Positions 42,717 to 51,039 of a DNA stretch of 64,000 nucleotides are shown here, one piece after another. How positions within the stretch are numbered: the stretch's first letter is position 1; each line of letters begins with the position of its first letter. Below the pieces are notes generated by a model. The model was not told the origin of the DNA and searched no databases. It was given only the letters and a program-made list of their open reading frames with translations. Position numbers and translations under genes: made by a program. The stretch is from the NCBI GenBank assembly GCA_964481445.1, contig CAYZTQ010000002.1, forward strand, positions 1 to 64,000, read 5' to 3'. The stretch comes from UBA1038 sp964481445 (GTDB lineage: Bacteria; Bacillota; Clostridia; Christensenellales; Aristaeellaceae).

Positions 42717-42726
42717 AAACCCTCCC

Positions 42727-42746
42727 GTCAAGCCAAACAGCTTGAC
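42727..42746. promoter_or_regulatory. Inverted repeat in the ylxM leader
   Basis: GTCAAGC (42727-42733) and GCTTGAC (42740-42746) with a 6-nt centre, immediately before the GGGAGG ribosome site. It can form a 7-bp RNA hairpin and also shares its half-site with the repeat at 42773-42798. Confidence 0.5.
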
Positions 42747-42752
42747 AGGCAC

Positions 42753-42780
42753 ATTATACAGAGTATCGATCATTTGTCAA
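42753..42780 (-). promoter_or_regulatory. Promoter of the ylxM-ffh-rpsP operon
   Basis: Minus strand: TTGACA (42775-42780), 16 bp, TATAAT (42753-42758). Both hexamers are perfect. This is the strongest-looking promoter in the window, suited to a highly expressed operon. Confidence 0.85.
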
Positions 42781-42798
42781 GTATATGAGCTTGACAAA
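42773..42798. promoter_or_regulatory. Perfect inverted repeat over the -35 of the ylxM-ffh promoter
   Basis: TTTGTCAAG-N8-CTTGACAAA, 9-bp arms, placed between the thiI stop and the promoter and covering its -35. No U tract follows, so a terminator is unlikely; an operator is the better reading. Confidence 0.5.
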
Positions 42799-42806
42799 CA
42801 AAATAA

Positions 42807-43964
42807 TTACAGATCAATGATCTCGCTGCCCGTTACGGCAATATCGATCAGTGCTTCAGAGTTGGCGAGCCTCTGTTCCGCCTTCTCCGCCTTATCAAGT
42901 CTCGGCTGCGTCACCGGATGCTTGGGGGTAAACACGGTGCAGCAGTCCTCATACGGCAGGCTGGAGGTTTCATATGTGCCGATTTTCTGCGCGTAATCGA
43001 TAATCTCTATTTTGTCAAACCCAATCACCGGCCTGAAGACCGGCAGATCCACGACCGCGTCGGTACAGGCGAGCGCGTTCATTGTCTGGCTGGCGACCTG
43101 ACCGATGGACTCGCCCGTCACCAGCGCCTGCGCCTGCTCTTTCCGCGCGATTTTCTCCGCGATCCGCATCATGAAGCGCCGCATGATCAGCGTGGTATGA
43201 TCCTCAGGGCAGCTTTCATGGATGCGCATCTGAATATCCGTAAAAGGCACAATATAGATGCGCATGCCCCCGCAATAGCCGGAAAGTATCTTCGCCAGTT
43301 GCAGCACTTTTTCTTTGGAGCGCTCACCGGTATACGGGAAAGAGTAAAAATGGATGCCGACCAGCGCAACACCGCGTTTGGCAATCATGTAACCGGCCAC
43401 CGGGCTGTCGATACCGCCCGACAGAAGCAGCGCGGCTTTTCCGTTGCTTCCCACAGGCATCCCGCCGGGGGCCGGGTAGACCCTGACATACAGATAGGCC
43501 CTGTCTCTGATCTCGACGTTCAGTTCATGATCGGGCTTCCTGACATCCACCTTCAGATCAGGCCGCCTGGAAAGGATATATCCGCCCATTTCGGCGCCAA
43601 TCTGAGGCGAATCCAGCGGATACAGCTTATCAGCGCGGCGGGCCAGCACTTTGAAGGTGCCCTTCAGCCCATCCATCAGACGAAGCCCCTGCTCGCAGAC
43701 GGCTTCAAAATCCGCCTTATCCATTTCGACAGCGGGACAGACCGAATGCACGCCGAACACCTTCTGAACCGCCTCAAGGCAGGCCGTTTGATCGGTCATA
43801 TCAAAAATATAGATACGGCTGTCATGCAGGATGACATTGACTGAATAGGCCTTTACAGCGCTCTTGACGCGCGCCAGCAGCAGATTTTGAAAATAAGGGC
43901 GGTTCAGCCCTTTCAGGTAAATTTCGCCGTAGCGAACCATCAGAAGTTCCCGCATGCCACTCAT
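42807..43964 (-). CDS. thiI: tRNA 4-thiouridine synthase ThiI
   Basis: A 385-residue enzyme that places 4-thiouridine at U8 of tRNA and can serve thiamine synthesis. It has an N-terminal ferredoxin-like region, a THUMP domain (about 60-165) and an adenylating PP-loop LLSGGIDSPVAGYM. The rhodanese domain of the E. coli protein is absent, as normal in Bacillota, where sulfur comes directly from a dedicated desulfurase. That partner lies upstream, sharing one base in TAATG. AGGAGATA precedes the ATG. Confidence 0.96.
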   Translation of the reverse strand: MSGMRELLMVRYGEIYLKGLNRPYFQNLLLARVKSAVKAYSVNVILHDSRIYIFDMTDQTACLEAVQKVFGVHSVCPAVEMDKADFEAVCEQGLRLMDGLKGTFKVLARRADKLYPLDSPQIGAEMGGYILSRRPDLKVDVRKPDHELNVEIRDRAYLYVRVYPAPGGMPVGSNGKAALLLSGGIDSPVAGYMIAKRGVALVGIHFYSFPYTGERSKEKVLQLAKILSGYCGGMRIYIVPFTDIQMRIHESCPEDHTTLIMRRFMMRIAEKIARKEQAQALVTGESIGQVASQTMNALACTDAVVDLPVFRPVIGFDKIEIIDYAQKIGTYETSSLPYEDCCTVFTPKHPVTQPRLDKAEKAEQRLANSEALIDIAVTGSEIIDL

Positions 43965-45118
43965 TATCTCCTGGTAAATCGTCTCAAAACCGCGTAATTT
44001 CGCTTCACGCAGTCGGCAACGTAATCCATATCCTCCTGCGTCAGATAGGGATTCAGACTGAATCTGACCGCGCTTTCAATGCGCGCAGGGGGTATCTGCA
44101 TAGCGCTCAGCACATGGCTGACTTTTTTCTTTCTGGAGGAGCAGGCGGAGCCGTTGCCTACCAGCACACCCATACCTTCCAGAGCGTGCAGCATGGTTTC
44201 CGCGCGCACCGGAGCAAAAGAAAGATTCAGAATATGGTCTGCCGCCAAGGGTGAAGCAGGGTCCGGCCCGTTGACCATCAGCTCGGGCACCGCTTCTTTC
44301 AGCCGCTCAAACAAATAGATTTTCATCCCGCGCATATTATTGGAGCGAGGATAGCATGCGATTGCCGCCGATAAACCCGCTATGCCCGGCGTATTTTCTG
44401 TGCCGGAACGCAGCGTACCCTCCTGCCCCCCGCCCATCAAAAGTGGCTGCAGCCTGACGCGTTTGCCTGCCCACAGAGCGCCGATCCCCTTGGGACCGTG
44501 TATTTTATGCCCCGACAGGGCATAACTGTCAATACCGATTTTCTCGGCCTCGCATTCATGCCGGAGAAAGCCCTGCACGCCGTCCACATGAAACAGCGCC
44601 TCCGGGCACAGACGGTCTCTTATCTGCGCGATTTCCCGCAAAGGCTGCAATGCACCTGTTTCATTATTGACCTGCATCACGCAGATCAGCCTGGTATCCG
44701 CCGTCAGCAGCTCCTGTAAAGCAGCAAAATCTACGCTGCCCTCCTGTGTAAGCGGGATTTCGAGCACATCGTAGCCGAAAGAAGACAGAGCCTTGCAGCT
44801 TTCCATCACAGCGGGATGCTCCCCAGCGCTGTACAGCACCCTGCCGGGTTTACCCTGTTTCATGCTGCCGATAATGGCGAGATTATCTGCCTCCGTGCCG
44901 CCGGAGGTAAAAATCACGCGGCCGCTCACAGCACCAAGCGACCGCATAATGCTGCCCCGGCAGGCTTCCATCATTTTTTCAGTCTCAAGCGCCTGAGCGT
45001 ACAATGATGAAGGGTTAAAATAGCGCTCCGCCATCGCCACGCGCATCGCTTCCATCACGCGCTCATCCGGCCTGGTCGTCGCGCTGTTATCCAGATAAAC
45101 CTTGACAGACTCGCTCAA
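43964..45118 (-). CDS. Cysteine desulfurase, NifS/IscS family (ThiI partner)
   Basis: A 384-residue PLP enzyme that takes sulfur from cysteine. The PLP lysine is in YALSGHKIHGPKGIGAL, the active-site cysteine in VGNGSACSSRKKKVSH, and the fold opens with VYLDNSATTRP. Coupling to thiI suggests that it feeds tRNA thiolation, as NifZ does in Bacillus. The start is TTG, overlapping the upstream stop as TTGA; GGGGAAG lies 11 nt upstream, a loose spacing. No iron-sulfur scaffold gene is next to it. Confidence 0.94.
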   Translation of the reverse strand: MSESVKVYLDNSATTRPDERVMEAMRVAMAERYFNPSSLYAQALETEKMMEACRGSIMRSLGAVSGRVIFTSGGTEADNLAIIGSMKQGKPGRVLYSAGEHPAVMESCKALSSFGYDVLEIPLTQEGSVDFAALQELLTADTRLICVMQVNNETGALQPLREIAQIRDRLCPEALFHVDGVQGFLRHECEAEKIGIDSYALSGHKIHGPKGIGALWAGKRVRLQPLLMGGGQEGTLRSGTENTPGIAGLSAAIACYPRSNNMRGMKIYLFERLKEAVPELMVNGPDPASPLAADHILNLSFAPVRAETMLHALEGMGVLVGNGSACSSRKKKVSHVLSAMQIPPARIESAVRFSLNPYLTQEDMDYVADCVKRNYAVLRRFTRR

Positions 45119-45672
45119 TTCTTTTGAAACTTCCCCTGGCCAGCGGCCAGCACGATCATGTTCCGCATCTGTTCGCTCGGTTCCATCACCAGAAGCGATT
45201 TCGCCCCGTCCTTTTGAAAGTACAGATAAAACAGCTCCGCCTCGCGGTTAACAAACCAGTTCAGCCGTTTGATGCCCGGCATGTTGAGATAACGGGTAAA
45301 AGAGCCTGAATTGACAAGGCCCACCGCCTCGACGTTTCTGAGGTTCATGGTGCCGAGCGCTTTGCGCTTGCGGTTATTGAATACCTTGGCAAAATCAAGA
45401 ATACCGTTGGTAAAGGTATACTCAAACTCGGTCTTAATCCTGTCTTTATACAGAAAAAGCAGCACCGCGGAGGCAGCCATCAAAACAGTCAGAACCACCT
45501 CAAACAGCATTGCGGTGCTGAACCCCTGCGTGCTGATGGTCATTGTCAGCAGATTAAACATAAAGACCGCGATGATGCCCGAAAGAATCATCGCCGCCCA
45601 CGCCATGACCAGCATGATGTTTTCAATCGTTTTGTTGTGCCTGCTGGCTACCTCTTCCAAAAACTGATCCAT
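45115..45672 (-). CDS. Unknown membrane protein of a clostridial family
   Basis: A 185-residue protein. Two membrane segments (about 18-42 and 54-75) are followed by a cytoplasmic domain with the pattern FEYTFTNGILDFAKVFNNRK, RKALG. This looks like a compact PH-like or DUF6106-type domain seen next to nifS-thiI in several Clostridia; the family number is from memory. No catalytic motif is seen. It is coupled to the desulfurase downstream (TTGA overlap) and lies 11 nt from the PAP2-like gene. Function unknown. Confidence 0.65.
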   Translation of the reverse strand: MDQFLEEVASRHNKTIENIMLVMAWAAMILSGIIAVFMFNLLTMTISTQGFSTAMLFEVVLTVLMAASAVLLFLYKDRIKTEFEYTFTNGILDFAKVFNNRKRKALGTMNLRNVEAVGLVNSGSFTRYLNMPGIKRLNWFVNREAELFYLYFQKDGAKSLLVMEPSEQMRNMIVLAAGQGKFQKN

Positions 45673-45683
45673 GCGATTCTCTC

Positions 45684-46121
45684 CTATCTGAAAAATACGG
45701 GCACAAACAGCCCGATCAGCGCCCCAAAGAATACCTCGGTCGGCGTATGGCCGATCAATTCCTGCAGGTCCGCCTCGCCAAGCGGCCGGCCTTCCACCAA
45801 CATGCGGTGCAGCATGCGGTTGAGCACCTTGCTCTGCTTGCCTGTCTGCAGCCTGACGCCCATCGCGTCATACACCACTACCAGGGTCACCGCGGTCGCG
45901 ATCGCAAACGAGGTGGAGCCCATCCCTTCTCTGAGCGCGATCATCGATGTCAGAGCGACCAGAAAGGCAGTATGCGAACTGGGCATGCCGCCCATTCCGA
46001 AAGTGCGCCTGAAATTGAAGTTGCGGTTCACAGCCCAGTCAATCATCACTTTCAGAAACTGCGCTATCAAAAAAGAAGTCAGCGCACAGATAAGAATATC
46101 ATTGCTGAATAAATCCGTCAA
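45684..46121 (-). CDS. Divergent PAP2-family membrane protein (YuiD-like)
   Basis: A 145-residue membrane protein with four or five hydrophobic segments. GMGGMPSSHTAFLVALTSM matches the PSSH core of the PAP2 phosphatases. The late motif GHTPTEVFFGALIG matches the final part of the divergent PAP2 family (DUF212, YuiD). The KxxxxxxRP motif is not evident. It may act on a lipid phosphate, perhaps linked with the prenyl diphosphate made by the neighbouring ispA. The start is TTG with GAGGTG 8 nt upstream. Confidence 0.85.
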   Translation of the reverse strand: MTDLFSNDILICALTSFLIAQFLKVMIDWAVNRNFNFRRTFGMGGMPSSHTAFLVALTSMIALREGMGSTSFAIATAVTLVVVYDAMGVRLQTGKQSKVLNRMLHRMLVEGRPLGEADLQELIGHTPTEVFFGALIGLFVPVFFR

Positions 46122-46156
46122 AACCGTTTCACCTCAGCATGCTTGATTATAAAGCA

Positions 46157-47047
46157 TTATATTACTCGCGTCAGGCTGCTTTCCGCAAGTTCCGCAAGGA
46201 AACTTCCTTTCGCGCCAAAGGGGATCAGCGCCTTGGCGGCAAGGCTGATCTGATTCTCCGCTTCCTTTTTCGCACGGTCAATGCCGTATACGCCGGGCCA
46301 GGTCAGCTTGCCGACGGACTGATCTTTGCGCAGTTTTTTCCCCATTTGGGCTTCATCACCCAGTTCGTCCAGCAAATCATCCACAATCTGAAAAGCAAGG
46401 CCCAGATGCAGGCCATACGCTTTTCCGGCCCGAAGCAGGCTTTCATCCGCTCCTGCAAGCAAAAGCCCTGCCTCAACGGGCGCCGTCATCAAATCAGCCG
46501 TTTTATGCCGGTGGATGTAGAGGAGCATGCCTTCATCGGGCTCCTTGTCCTCCATCCAGATGTCCGCAGCCTGGCCTGCTATCATCCCGCAAGAGCCTGC
46601 GCCTTTGGCCATGACAGCGAGGGCGGCAAGGGCGCGCGGATGGCCGCTGGCGGACATGGTTTCATAAGCCAGATTCAAGAGAGCATCCCCCGCCAGAATG
46701 GCCAGCGCCTCACCGAAAACTTTGTGGCTGGTCGGCTTCCCGCGCCGCAGGTCATCATTATCCATGGCAGGCAGATCGTCATGGATCAGGGAATAGGTAT
46801 GAATCATCTCGACAGCCGCCGCGAAGGGCAGCGCGGGTGATGGATCCTCCCGCAGCAGGCTGTGCGCGGCCAGCAGCAAGACAGGGCGCAGCCTCTTGCC
46901 ACCCGCGAACAGGCTGTAGCGCATCGCCTCCGCCAGATGAGCGGGGATTCCCGCCTCCGGCCAGAGCTCCTTTTGCAGCGGCAGGCAGGAACGCAAAGCC
47001 GCTTCGACAGACTCTACATACGAAGCGTACTGCCTGTCAAAGTTCAT
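46157..47047 (-). CDS. ispA: Farnesyl/geranyl diphosphate synthase (IspA-type)
   Basis: A 296-residue trans-prenyltransferase that joins C5 units to make C10-C15 (possibly C20) diphosphates. First aspartate-rich motif: YSLIHDDLPAMDNDDLRRG. Second: LAFQIVDDLLDELGD. GGKRLRP and the RHKTADL segment are intact. The start overlaps xseB by 11 nt, with GGAG 7 nt upstream. The order xseA-xseB-ispA is conserved in many bacteria. The two residues before the first DD motif do not fix chain length for certain. Confidence 0.96.
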   Translation of the reverse strand: MNFDRQYASYVESVEAALRSCLPLQKELWPEAGIPAHLAEAMRYSLFAGGKRLRPVLLLAAHSLLREDPSPALPFAAAVEMIHTYSLIHDDLPAMDNDDLRRGKPTSHKVFGEALAILAGDALLNLAYETMSASGHPRALAALAVMAKGAGSCGMIAGQAADIWMEDKEPDEGMLLYIHRHKTADLMTAPVEAGLLLAGADESLLRAGKAYGLHLGLAFQIVDDLLDELGDEAQMGKKLRKDQSVGKLTWPGVYGIDRAKKEAENQISLAAKALIPFGAKGSFLAELAESSLTRVI

Positions 47048-47267
47048 TGTCCGTCTCCGCTATCGTAAGTTCGCCATTTTTGAGTATCAGCATTTTTTTC
47101 TGCGCCGCGTCCAGCTCTTGCGTCAGCTCTTTGGAAAGGCGCATGCCGCGGGCATATTCATCCAGCAGTTCTTCCAGTTTCATGCCGCCGTTTTCCATTT
47201 TGGAGACCAGAGACTCGAGCGCTTCCAGCTTCTGCTCAAAACCGGCATCTTGATTAATCTCACTCAT
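47037..47267 (-). CDS. xseB: Exodeoxyribonuclease VII small subunit
   Basis: A 76-residue all-helical subunit with the family pattern FEQKLEALESLVSKMENGGM followed by LEELLDEYARG. Several copies wrap the large subunit. The ATG at 47267 with AAGGTTC upstream is chosen over a longer frame that extends into xseA. It overlaps xseA by 8 nt and ispA by 11 nt. Confidence 0.95.
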   Translation of the reverse strand: MSEINQDAGFEQKLEALESLVSKMENGGMKLEELLDEYARGMRLSKELTQELDAAQKKMLILKNGELTIAETDNEL

Positions 47268-48468
47268 TGAATGAACCTTCTTTCTTGTCAAGCGTCTTCA
47301 CCCGCGCCCGCCCGTCCTGAAAAACCAATGTAAAGGTTTCCGGCAGGGCATGAATCCCTGTCACCGGCCTGCCATCAGAAAGCGCAAGTGCGTACCCCCG
47401 TTTCAGCGTATTCCCGGGCCCCATGGCTTCCAGCGAGGCGGTTAACGATTCCACCCGCGCGTTCAGCTTCTGAACGGACTGGGCAGCCAACATCTGCATC
47501 GTCTGTTTTGCCTGTCGGAGACGATGGGATATCCGTTCCAGCTGCATCAGGGGGCTGAGCGCTTCCAGACGTTTGTTCAGGTCATGCAAGGCACTTCGCT
47601 GTTCGAGCAGCCGCTTTTCCGAAGTCTGCATCATTCTCGCGGATAGCGAGGCAATCTGCTGCATCAGCTCCGACCTGTCCGGCACAGCCAGCTCGGCCGC
47701 GGCTGACGGCGTCGGCGCGCGCATATCCGCCGCAAAATCGCACAGCGTGGTATCCGTTTCATGGCCCACAGCGGAGATGACAGGCTTGCCGCAGGCTGCC
47801 ACGGCGCGGACAAGCGTCTCCTCATTAAAAGCCCACAGGTCTTCTATGGAACCGCCGCCCCGCCCGATGATGATAACGTCCACCTGTTCCACAAGGGAGA
47901 GTTCCTGCAGGGCGGCCGCAAGATCTTCCTTTGCTCCGTCTCCCTGCACCTGAGAAGGGCGGAGAATCAGCTGCGTCCCAGGGAAGCGCCTTGCCGTTAC
48001 ATTGCGGATATCATGCAGCACTGCCCCGGAGCCGGAGGTAACAACACCAACCGCCCTTGGCAGCAAAGACAGAGGCCGCTTTCTTGCGACATCAAAGAGC
48101 CCCTCTTTCTGCAGCCTATCCTTCAGCGCGAGATAGCGTTGGTAAAGTTCGCCCACCCCATCCTGCAGCATGGCTTCGGCATAAAATTGATAGCTGCCGC
48201 TGGCCGTATACAGGCCGACGGAGCCGATCAGCACGACCTTCATGCCGTCGCTTGGCTTAAAGCCCAGGTACAGATTGTGCTGCCGAAACATGACGCAGGC
48301 GATGCGGCTTTCATCATCCTTGACCGAAAAATACCAGTGGCCGGACGCGTAGGGACGGAAGTTGCTGATTTCTCCGCGCAGCGCTATCCCCTGCAGCATC
48401 GGATCGCCCGCAAGAGACCTGCGGACATACTCATTGAGTGCGGTTACGCTCAGCGCGTTTTCCTGCAT
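47260..48468 (-). CDS. xseA: Exodeoxyribonuclease VII large subunit
   Basis: A 402-residue nuclease subunit that degrades single-stranded DNA. It has an N-terminal OB-fold (SVTALNEYVRRSL, GEISNFRPYASGHWYFSVKD), a catalytic domain with VGVVTSGSGAVLHDI, VDVIIIGRGGGSIEDLWAFN and AVGHETDTTLCDFAADMRAP, a coiled-coil arm (about 255-345) and a C-terminal GPGNTLKRGYAL segment. The GTSxxGA motif reads TSGSGAV, a mild variant. GGAGGCGGC abuts the ATG. It overlaps folD by 19 nt. Confidence 0.97.
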   Translation of the reverse strand: MQENALSVTALNEYVRRSLAGDPMLQGIALRGEISNFRPYASGHWYFSVKDDESRIACVMFRQHNLYLGFKPSDGMKVVLIGSVGLYTASGSYQFYAEAMLQDGVGELYQRYLALKDRLQKEGLFDVARKRPLSLLPRAVGVVTSGSGAVLHDIRNVTARRFPGTQLILRPSQVQGDGAKEDLAAALQELSLVEQVDVIIIGRGGGSIEDLWAFNEETLVRAVAACGKPVISAVGHETDTTLCDFAADMRAPTPSAAAELAVPDRSELMQQIASLSARMMQTSEKRLLEQRSALHDLNKRLEALSPLMQLERISHRLRQAKQTMQMLAAQSVQKLNARVESLTASLEAMGPGNTLKRGYALALSDGRPVTGIHALPETFTLVFQDGRARVKTLDKKEGSFNE

Positions 48469-49295
48469 GCCGCCTCCAGCGTGTTTTCCATCAGCATGCT
48501 GATGGTCAGCTTGCCGACACCTCCGGGCACCGGCGTGATATAACCCGCAATCTCTTTCACGGCTTCAAAATCTACATCGCCCACTACCTTGCCATCTACT
48601 CTGTTGATCCCTACATCCACCACCGCCGCGCCCGGCTTGATCATATCCGCGGTAACGAACTTTGGCTTTCCAATGGCGGCGACCAGGACATCCGCCCGCT
48701 TGCAGTGTTCCTTCAGATCCTTCGTTTTGGAGTGGCAGATGGTCACGGTACAGTTTTCATTCAGCAGCAGCATCGCAGCAGGTTTGCCAACGATATTGGA
48801 GCGGCCGATCACCACCGCTTCCCTGCCGGCAAGCTCGACCCCGCCCTGTTTGAGCATATGTATGATGCCCTTAGGCGTGCAGGGAACAACGCCTTCCTGC
48901 CCCGAAAACAGCTTGCCCGCGTTGCTGATATGAAACCCGTCCACATCCTTTTCGGGCAAAATACGCGCCAGCACAGCGCGTTCGTCCAGATGGCGCGGCA
49001 AAGGAAGTTGAACCAGAATGCCATGAATAGTGGGATCGGCATTCAACTCATCAATAACAGACAGCACTTCATCCTGAGAAGAGTTTTCATCCATCCTGAT
49101 GGTCTTTGAATGGATGCCGATTTTTTCACAGGCCAGCCCTTTGTTGCGGACATAGATCTGGCTGGCGGGATCTTCTCCCACCAACACGACCGCAAGCCCG
49201 GGCACAATCCCCTGCTTGCCGAGCTCCTGCACGCGGCGGGCCTGATCCTGCATCAGCTCTTCCGACATCAGTTTCCCATCCAGTATCTTTGCCAT
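48450..49295 (-). CDS. folD: Bifunctional methylenetetrahydrofolate dehydrogenase/cyclohydrolase FolD
   Basis: A 281-residue enzyme that interconverts methylene-, methenyl- and formyl-tetrahydrofolate. Active-site lysine lies in YVRNKGLACEKIG; VQLPLPRHLDE, EKDVDGFHISNAGKL, CTPKGIIHML, the NAD(P) site GRSNIVGKPAAMLL and TPVPGGVGKLTISML are all present. The ATG at 49295 is preferred over GTG at 49304 because GGAGGTG lies 6 nt before it. With the glycine cleavage genes at 59853-64000 it closes the one-carbon route. Confidence 0.97.
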   Translation of the reverse strand: MAKILDGKLMSEELMQDQARRVQELGKQGIVPGLAVVLVGEDPASQIYVRNKGLACEKIGIHSKTIRMDENSSQDEVLSVIDELNADPTIHGILVQLPLPRHLDERAVLARILPEKDVDGFHISNAGKLFSGQEGVVPCTPKGIIHMLKQGGVELAGREAVVIGRSNIVGKPAAMLLLNENCTVTICHSKTKDLKEHCKRADVLVAAIGKPKFVTADMIKPGAAVVDVGINRVDGKVVGDVDFEAVKEIAGYITPVPGGVGKLTISMLMENTLEAACRKTR

Positions 49296-49307
49296 TTGGC
49301 GCACCTC

Positions 49308-50249
49308 CTACAAAATATTGAAATGCTTTCCGGCGCCAATCACAGCAACGCCTGCCGCGTTGTCGCCCGAATACTCCGGTTTCCCAAATCTGACGCACAA
49401 TTCACTACCTCGTTTTTCCATGCGGCCTGACAGCATCCTTCGAAGCAGCGATGAAGAAGCGACACCCCCAAAAACAAGGGCAGTCTGAAGCTGATGCGCC
49501 GCCCCTTCCGTCTCCAGAAGCCGCAGTATGCTGCGGCTGAGAAAATCGAACACTTCCGCGGCGATATCCTGCGGCTTCATATCGCCGGATGCAATATCGC
49601 GCATTGCCTGCGCTTCGGCGCCCGACAGATGCAGCCCGCCCTCTTTCATGCTGACGCCGTATCGCCCGACTGCCCGGCCACTTTCCGCAAGCCGCTCCAG
49701 AAACGGCCCGGCCGGAAAGGGCAGCCCCAGGCGGACACCAACTCGGTCAATCAACTGGCCCGCGGGTAAATCCAGCGTACAGGCAAGGGGGGTCAGGTTG
49801 TCTCCGTGTACGGACAGTAAATCCGTGGTTCCGCCGGAGAGATGAAGAGCCATGAATCCGCCTTCTATGGGCTTTTCGCCAATCTGGGCGGCAGCAAGAT
49901 GCCCGCGCTGATGCGTTGTCAGGTAGCAGGGTACGCGCAGCGCCGATGAAAGAGACTGTGCCATCGAAAGCCCTGTCTGAAAAACGGGCATATACGAAGC
50001 CTCCGCGTCGACCGGCTTTGCGGACACGCAAACCGCCGCGATTTCGGCAGCGGACTTTTCCATCACGTTGCGCAGAACCTGCGGAAACTGCTTGAAATGA
50101 ATAAAAACGGCCTCGCTCTGCCGCAGGCCGCAGGTCCCCTGTTTGACCGGAAGTAGCATCCTCTCTGAAACAAGCGGACGGCCGGTTTCATCCGCAAGGG
50201 CGCACGAAGTTGTATAGCAGCTGGTATCAATCCCCAGAACAGCCTTCAT
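49308..50249 (-). CDS. TsaD paralogue (Kae1-like / M22 domain protein)
   Basis: A 313-residue ASKHA-fold protein of the TsaD/Kae1 family. The opening AVLGIDTSCYTTSCAL, the metal histidines H113 and H117 in THQRGHLAAA, the phosphate loop LHLSGGTTDLL, GGVASSSLLRRML and the terminal DNAAGVAVIG all match. It is shorter than bona fide TsaD, has SGGT where TsaD has SGGH, and lies in a nusB-folD operon away from tsaB and tsaE. I read it as the clostridial TsaD-like paralogue of unknown function. The start overlaps the nusB stop (ATGA). Confidence 0.82.
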   Translation of the reverse strand: MKAVLGIDTSCYTTSCALADETGRPLVSERMLLPVKQGTCGLRQSEAVFIHFKQFPQVLRNVMEKSAAEIAAVCVSAKPVDAEASYMPVFQTGLSMAQSLSSALRVPCYLTTHQRGHLAAAQIGEKPIEGGFMALHLSGGTTDLLSVHGDNLTPLACTLDLPAGQLIDRVGVRLGLPFPAGPFLERLAESGRAVGRYGVSMKEGGLHLSGAEAQAMRDIASGDMKPQDIAAEVFDFLSRSILRLLETEGAAHQLQTALVFGGVASSSLLRRMLSGRMEKRGSELCVRFGKPEYSGDNAAGVAVIGAGKHFNIL

Positions 50250-50653
50250 GTCGCCTGCGTGTCTCGCAGAAAACTGCCCAGCAAGCCGTTGACAAAGCGG
50301 CTGTCGCTTTCTTCGCCAAAGCGCTTGGCAAGCTCCACCGCCTCGTTGATGATGGCTCCGGGCGGCGTATCCTTTACATAATCAATTTCATACAGCGCAA
50401 GGCGGAGAATGGCCCTGACCAGCACGGGAATGCGTTCCAGTTCTCTTGTCTGGCTGCGTCCGGCAATCTCCCTGTCAAGCTCGCACTGGTGCAGCTTCAC
50501 GCCTTCGGTTAAGGAACTGATATACGTTTCATCCTGCTCATCATCAGGCTGAAACTGAATCAGCCCAAGCAGGGTATCGTCACCGCCCTCACCGCCGAGC
50601 ATTTCTTCATAAATCAACTGCATGGCCGCTCTGCGGGCAGCAAGTCTTGACAT
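50246..50653 (-). CDS. nusB: Transcription antitermination factor NusB
   Basis: A 135-residue helical protein that, with NusE, prevents premature termination in rRNA operons. The opening RLAARRAAMQLIYEEMLGG and the later IPVLVRAILRLALYEIDYV with PPGAIINEAVELAKRFG and FVNGLLGSF are characteristic. GAGGAGAG lies 9 nt before the ATG. It follows the Asp23/AmaP/DUF2273 genes, a conserved order in Clostridia. Confidence 0.95.
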   Translation of the reverse strand: MSRLAARRAAMQLIYEEMLGGEGGDDTLLGLIQFQPDDEQDETYISSLTEGVKLHQCELDREIAGRSQTRELERIPVLVRAILRLALYEIDYVKDTPPGAIINEAVELAKRFGEESDSRFVNGLLGSFLRDTQAT

Positions 50654-50691
50654 CCCTTTTTACTCTCCTCAACCTGTTGTGGTTTTCCGCC

Positions 50692-51039
50692 TCAGGCCTT
50701 CTCTTCCGGTTCCCTGGTTTCCGCAGGCTGAGCCGTTTCCCTGCTTTCTTTCTTTTCAAGCGCCTTCTTCAACTTTTCCATGTCTTCAGCGCTGTATGTG
50801 ACCTTCTTCTGGGCAGGGGGAAACAGCTTGTTGACCGCTTTTTTAGCCGATTCTTCCACATTGTCGGTCGAGCCAAGGAATGCGCCGACGGCGGTCAGCA
50901 AAGCAACGAACAGGGTTTTCCAGAACCCGAAGGTAATCAGCATGATGCCCACAGCAAAAAACGCCGCGGGATACAGGCACTTGCGTGAAAAATGAGGGGC
51001 CTTTTGAACTTCCTGTGTAGTCTGCTCAGATTCCTTCAT
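50692..51039 (-). CDS. DUF2273 small membrane protein
   Basis: A 115-residue protein with one long or two tightly packed hydrophobic stretches (about 22-58, containing LYPAAFFAVGIMLITFGFWK) and a charged C-terminal tail rich in Lys, Glu and Pro. The glycine-rich turn GAFLGSTDN fits DUF2273, which regularly accompanies Asp23 and AmaP. It overlaps amaP by 14 nt. Function unknown, presumably cell-envelope stress or homeostasis. Confidence 0.8.
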   Translation of the reverse strand: MKESEQTTQEVQKAPHFSRKCLYPAAFFAVGIMLITFGFWKTLFVALLTAVGAFLGSTDNVEESAKKAVNKLFPPAQKKVTYSAEDMEKLKKALEKKESRETAQPAETREPEEKA

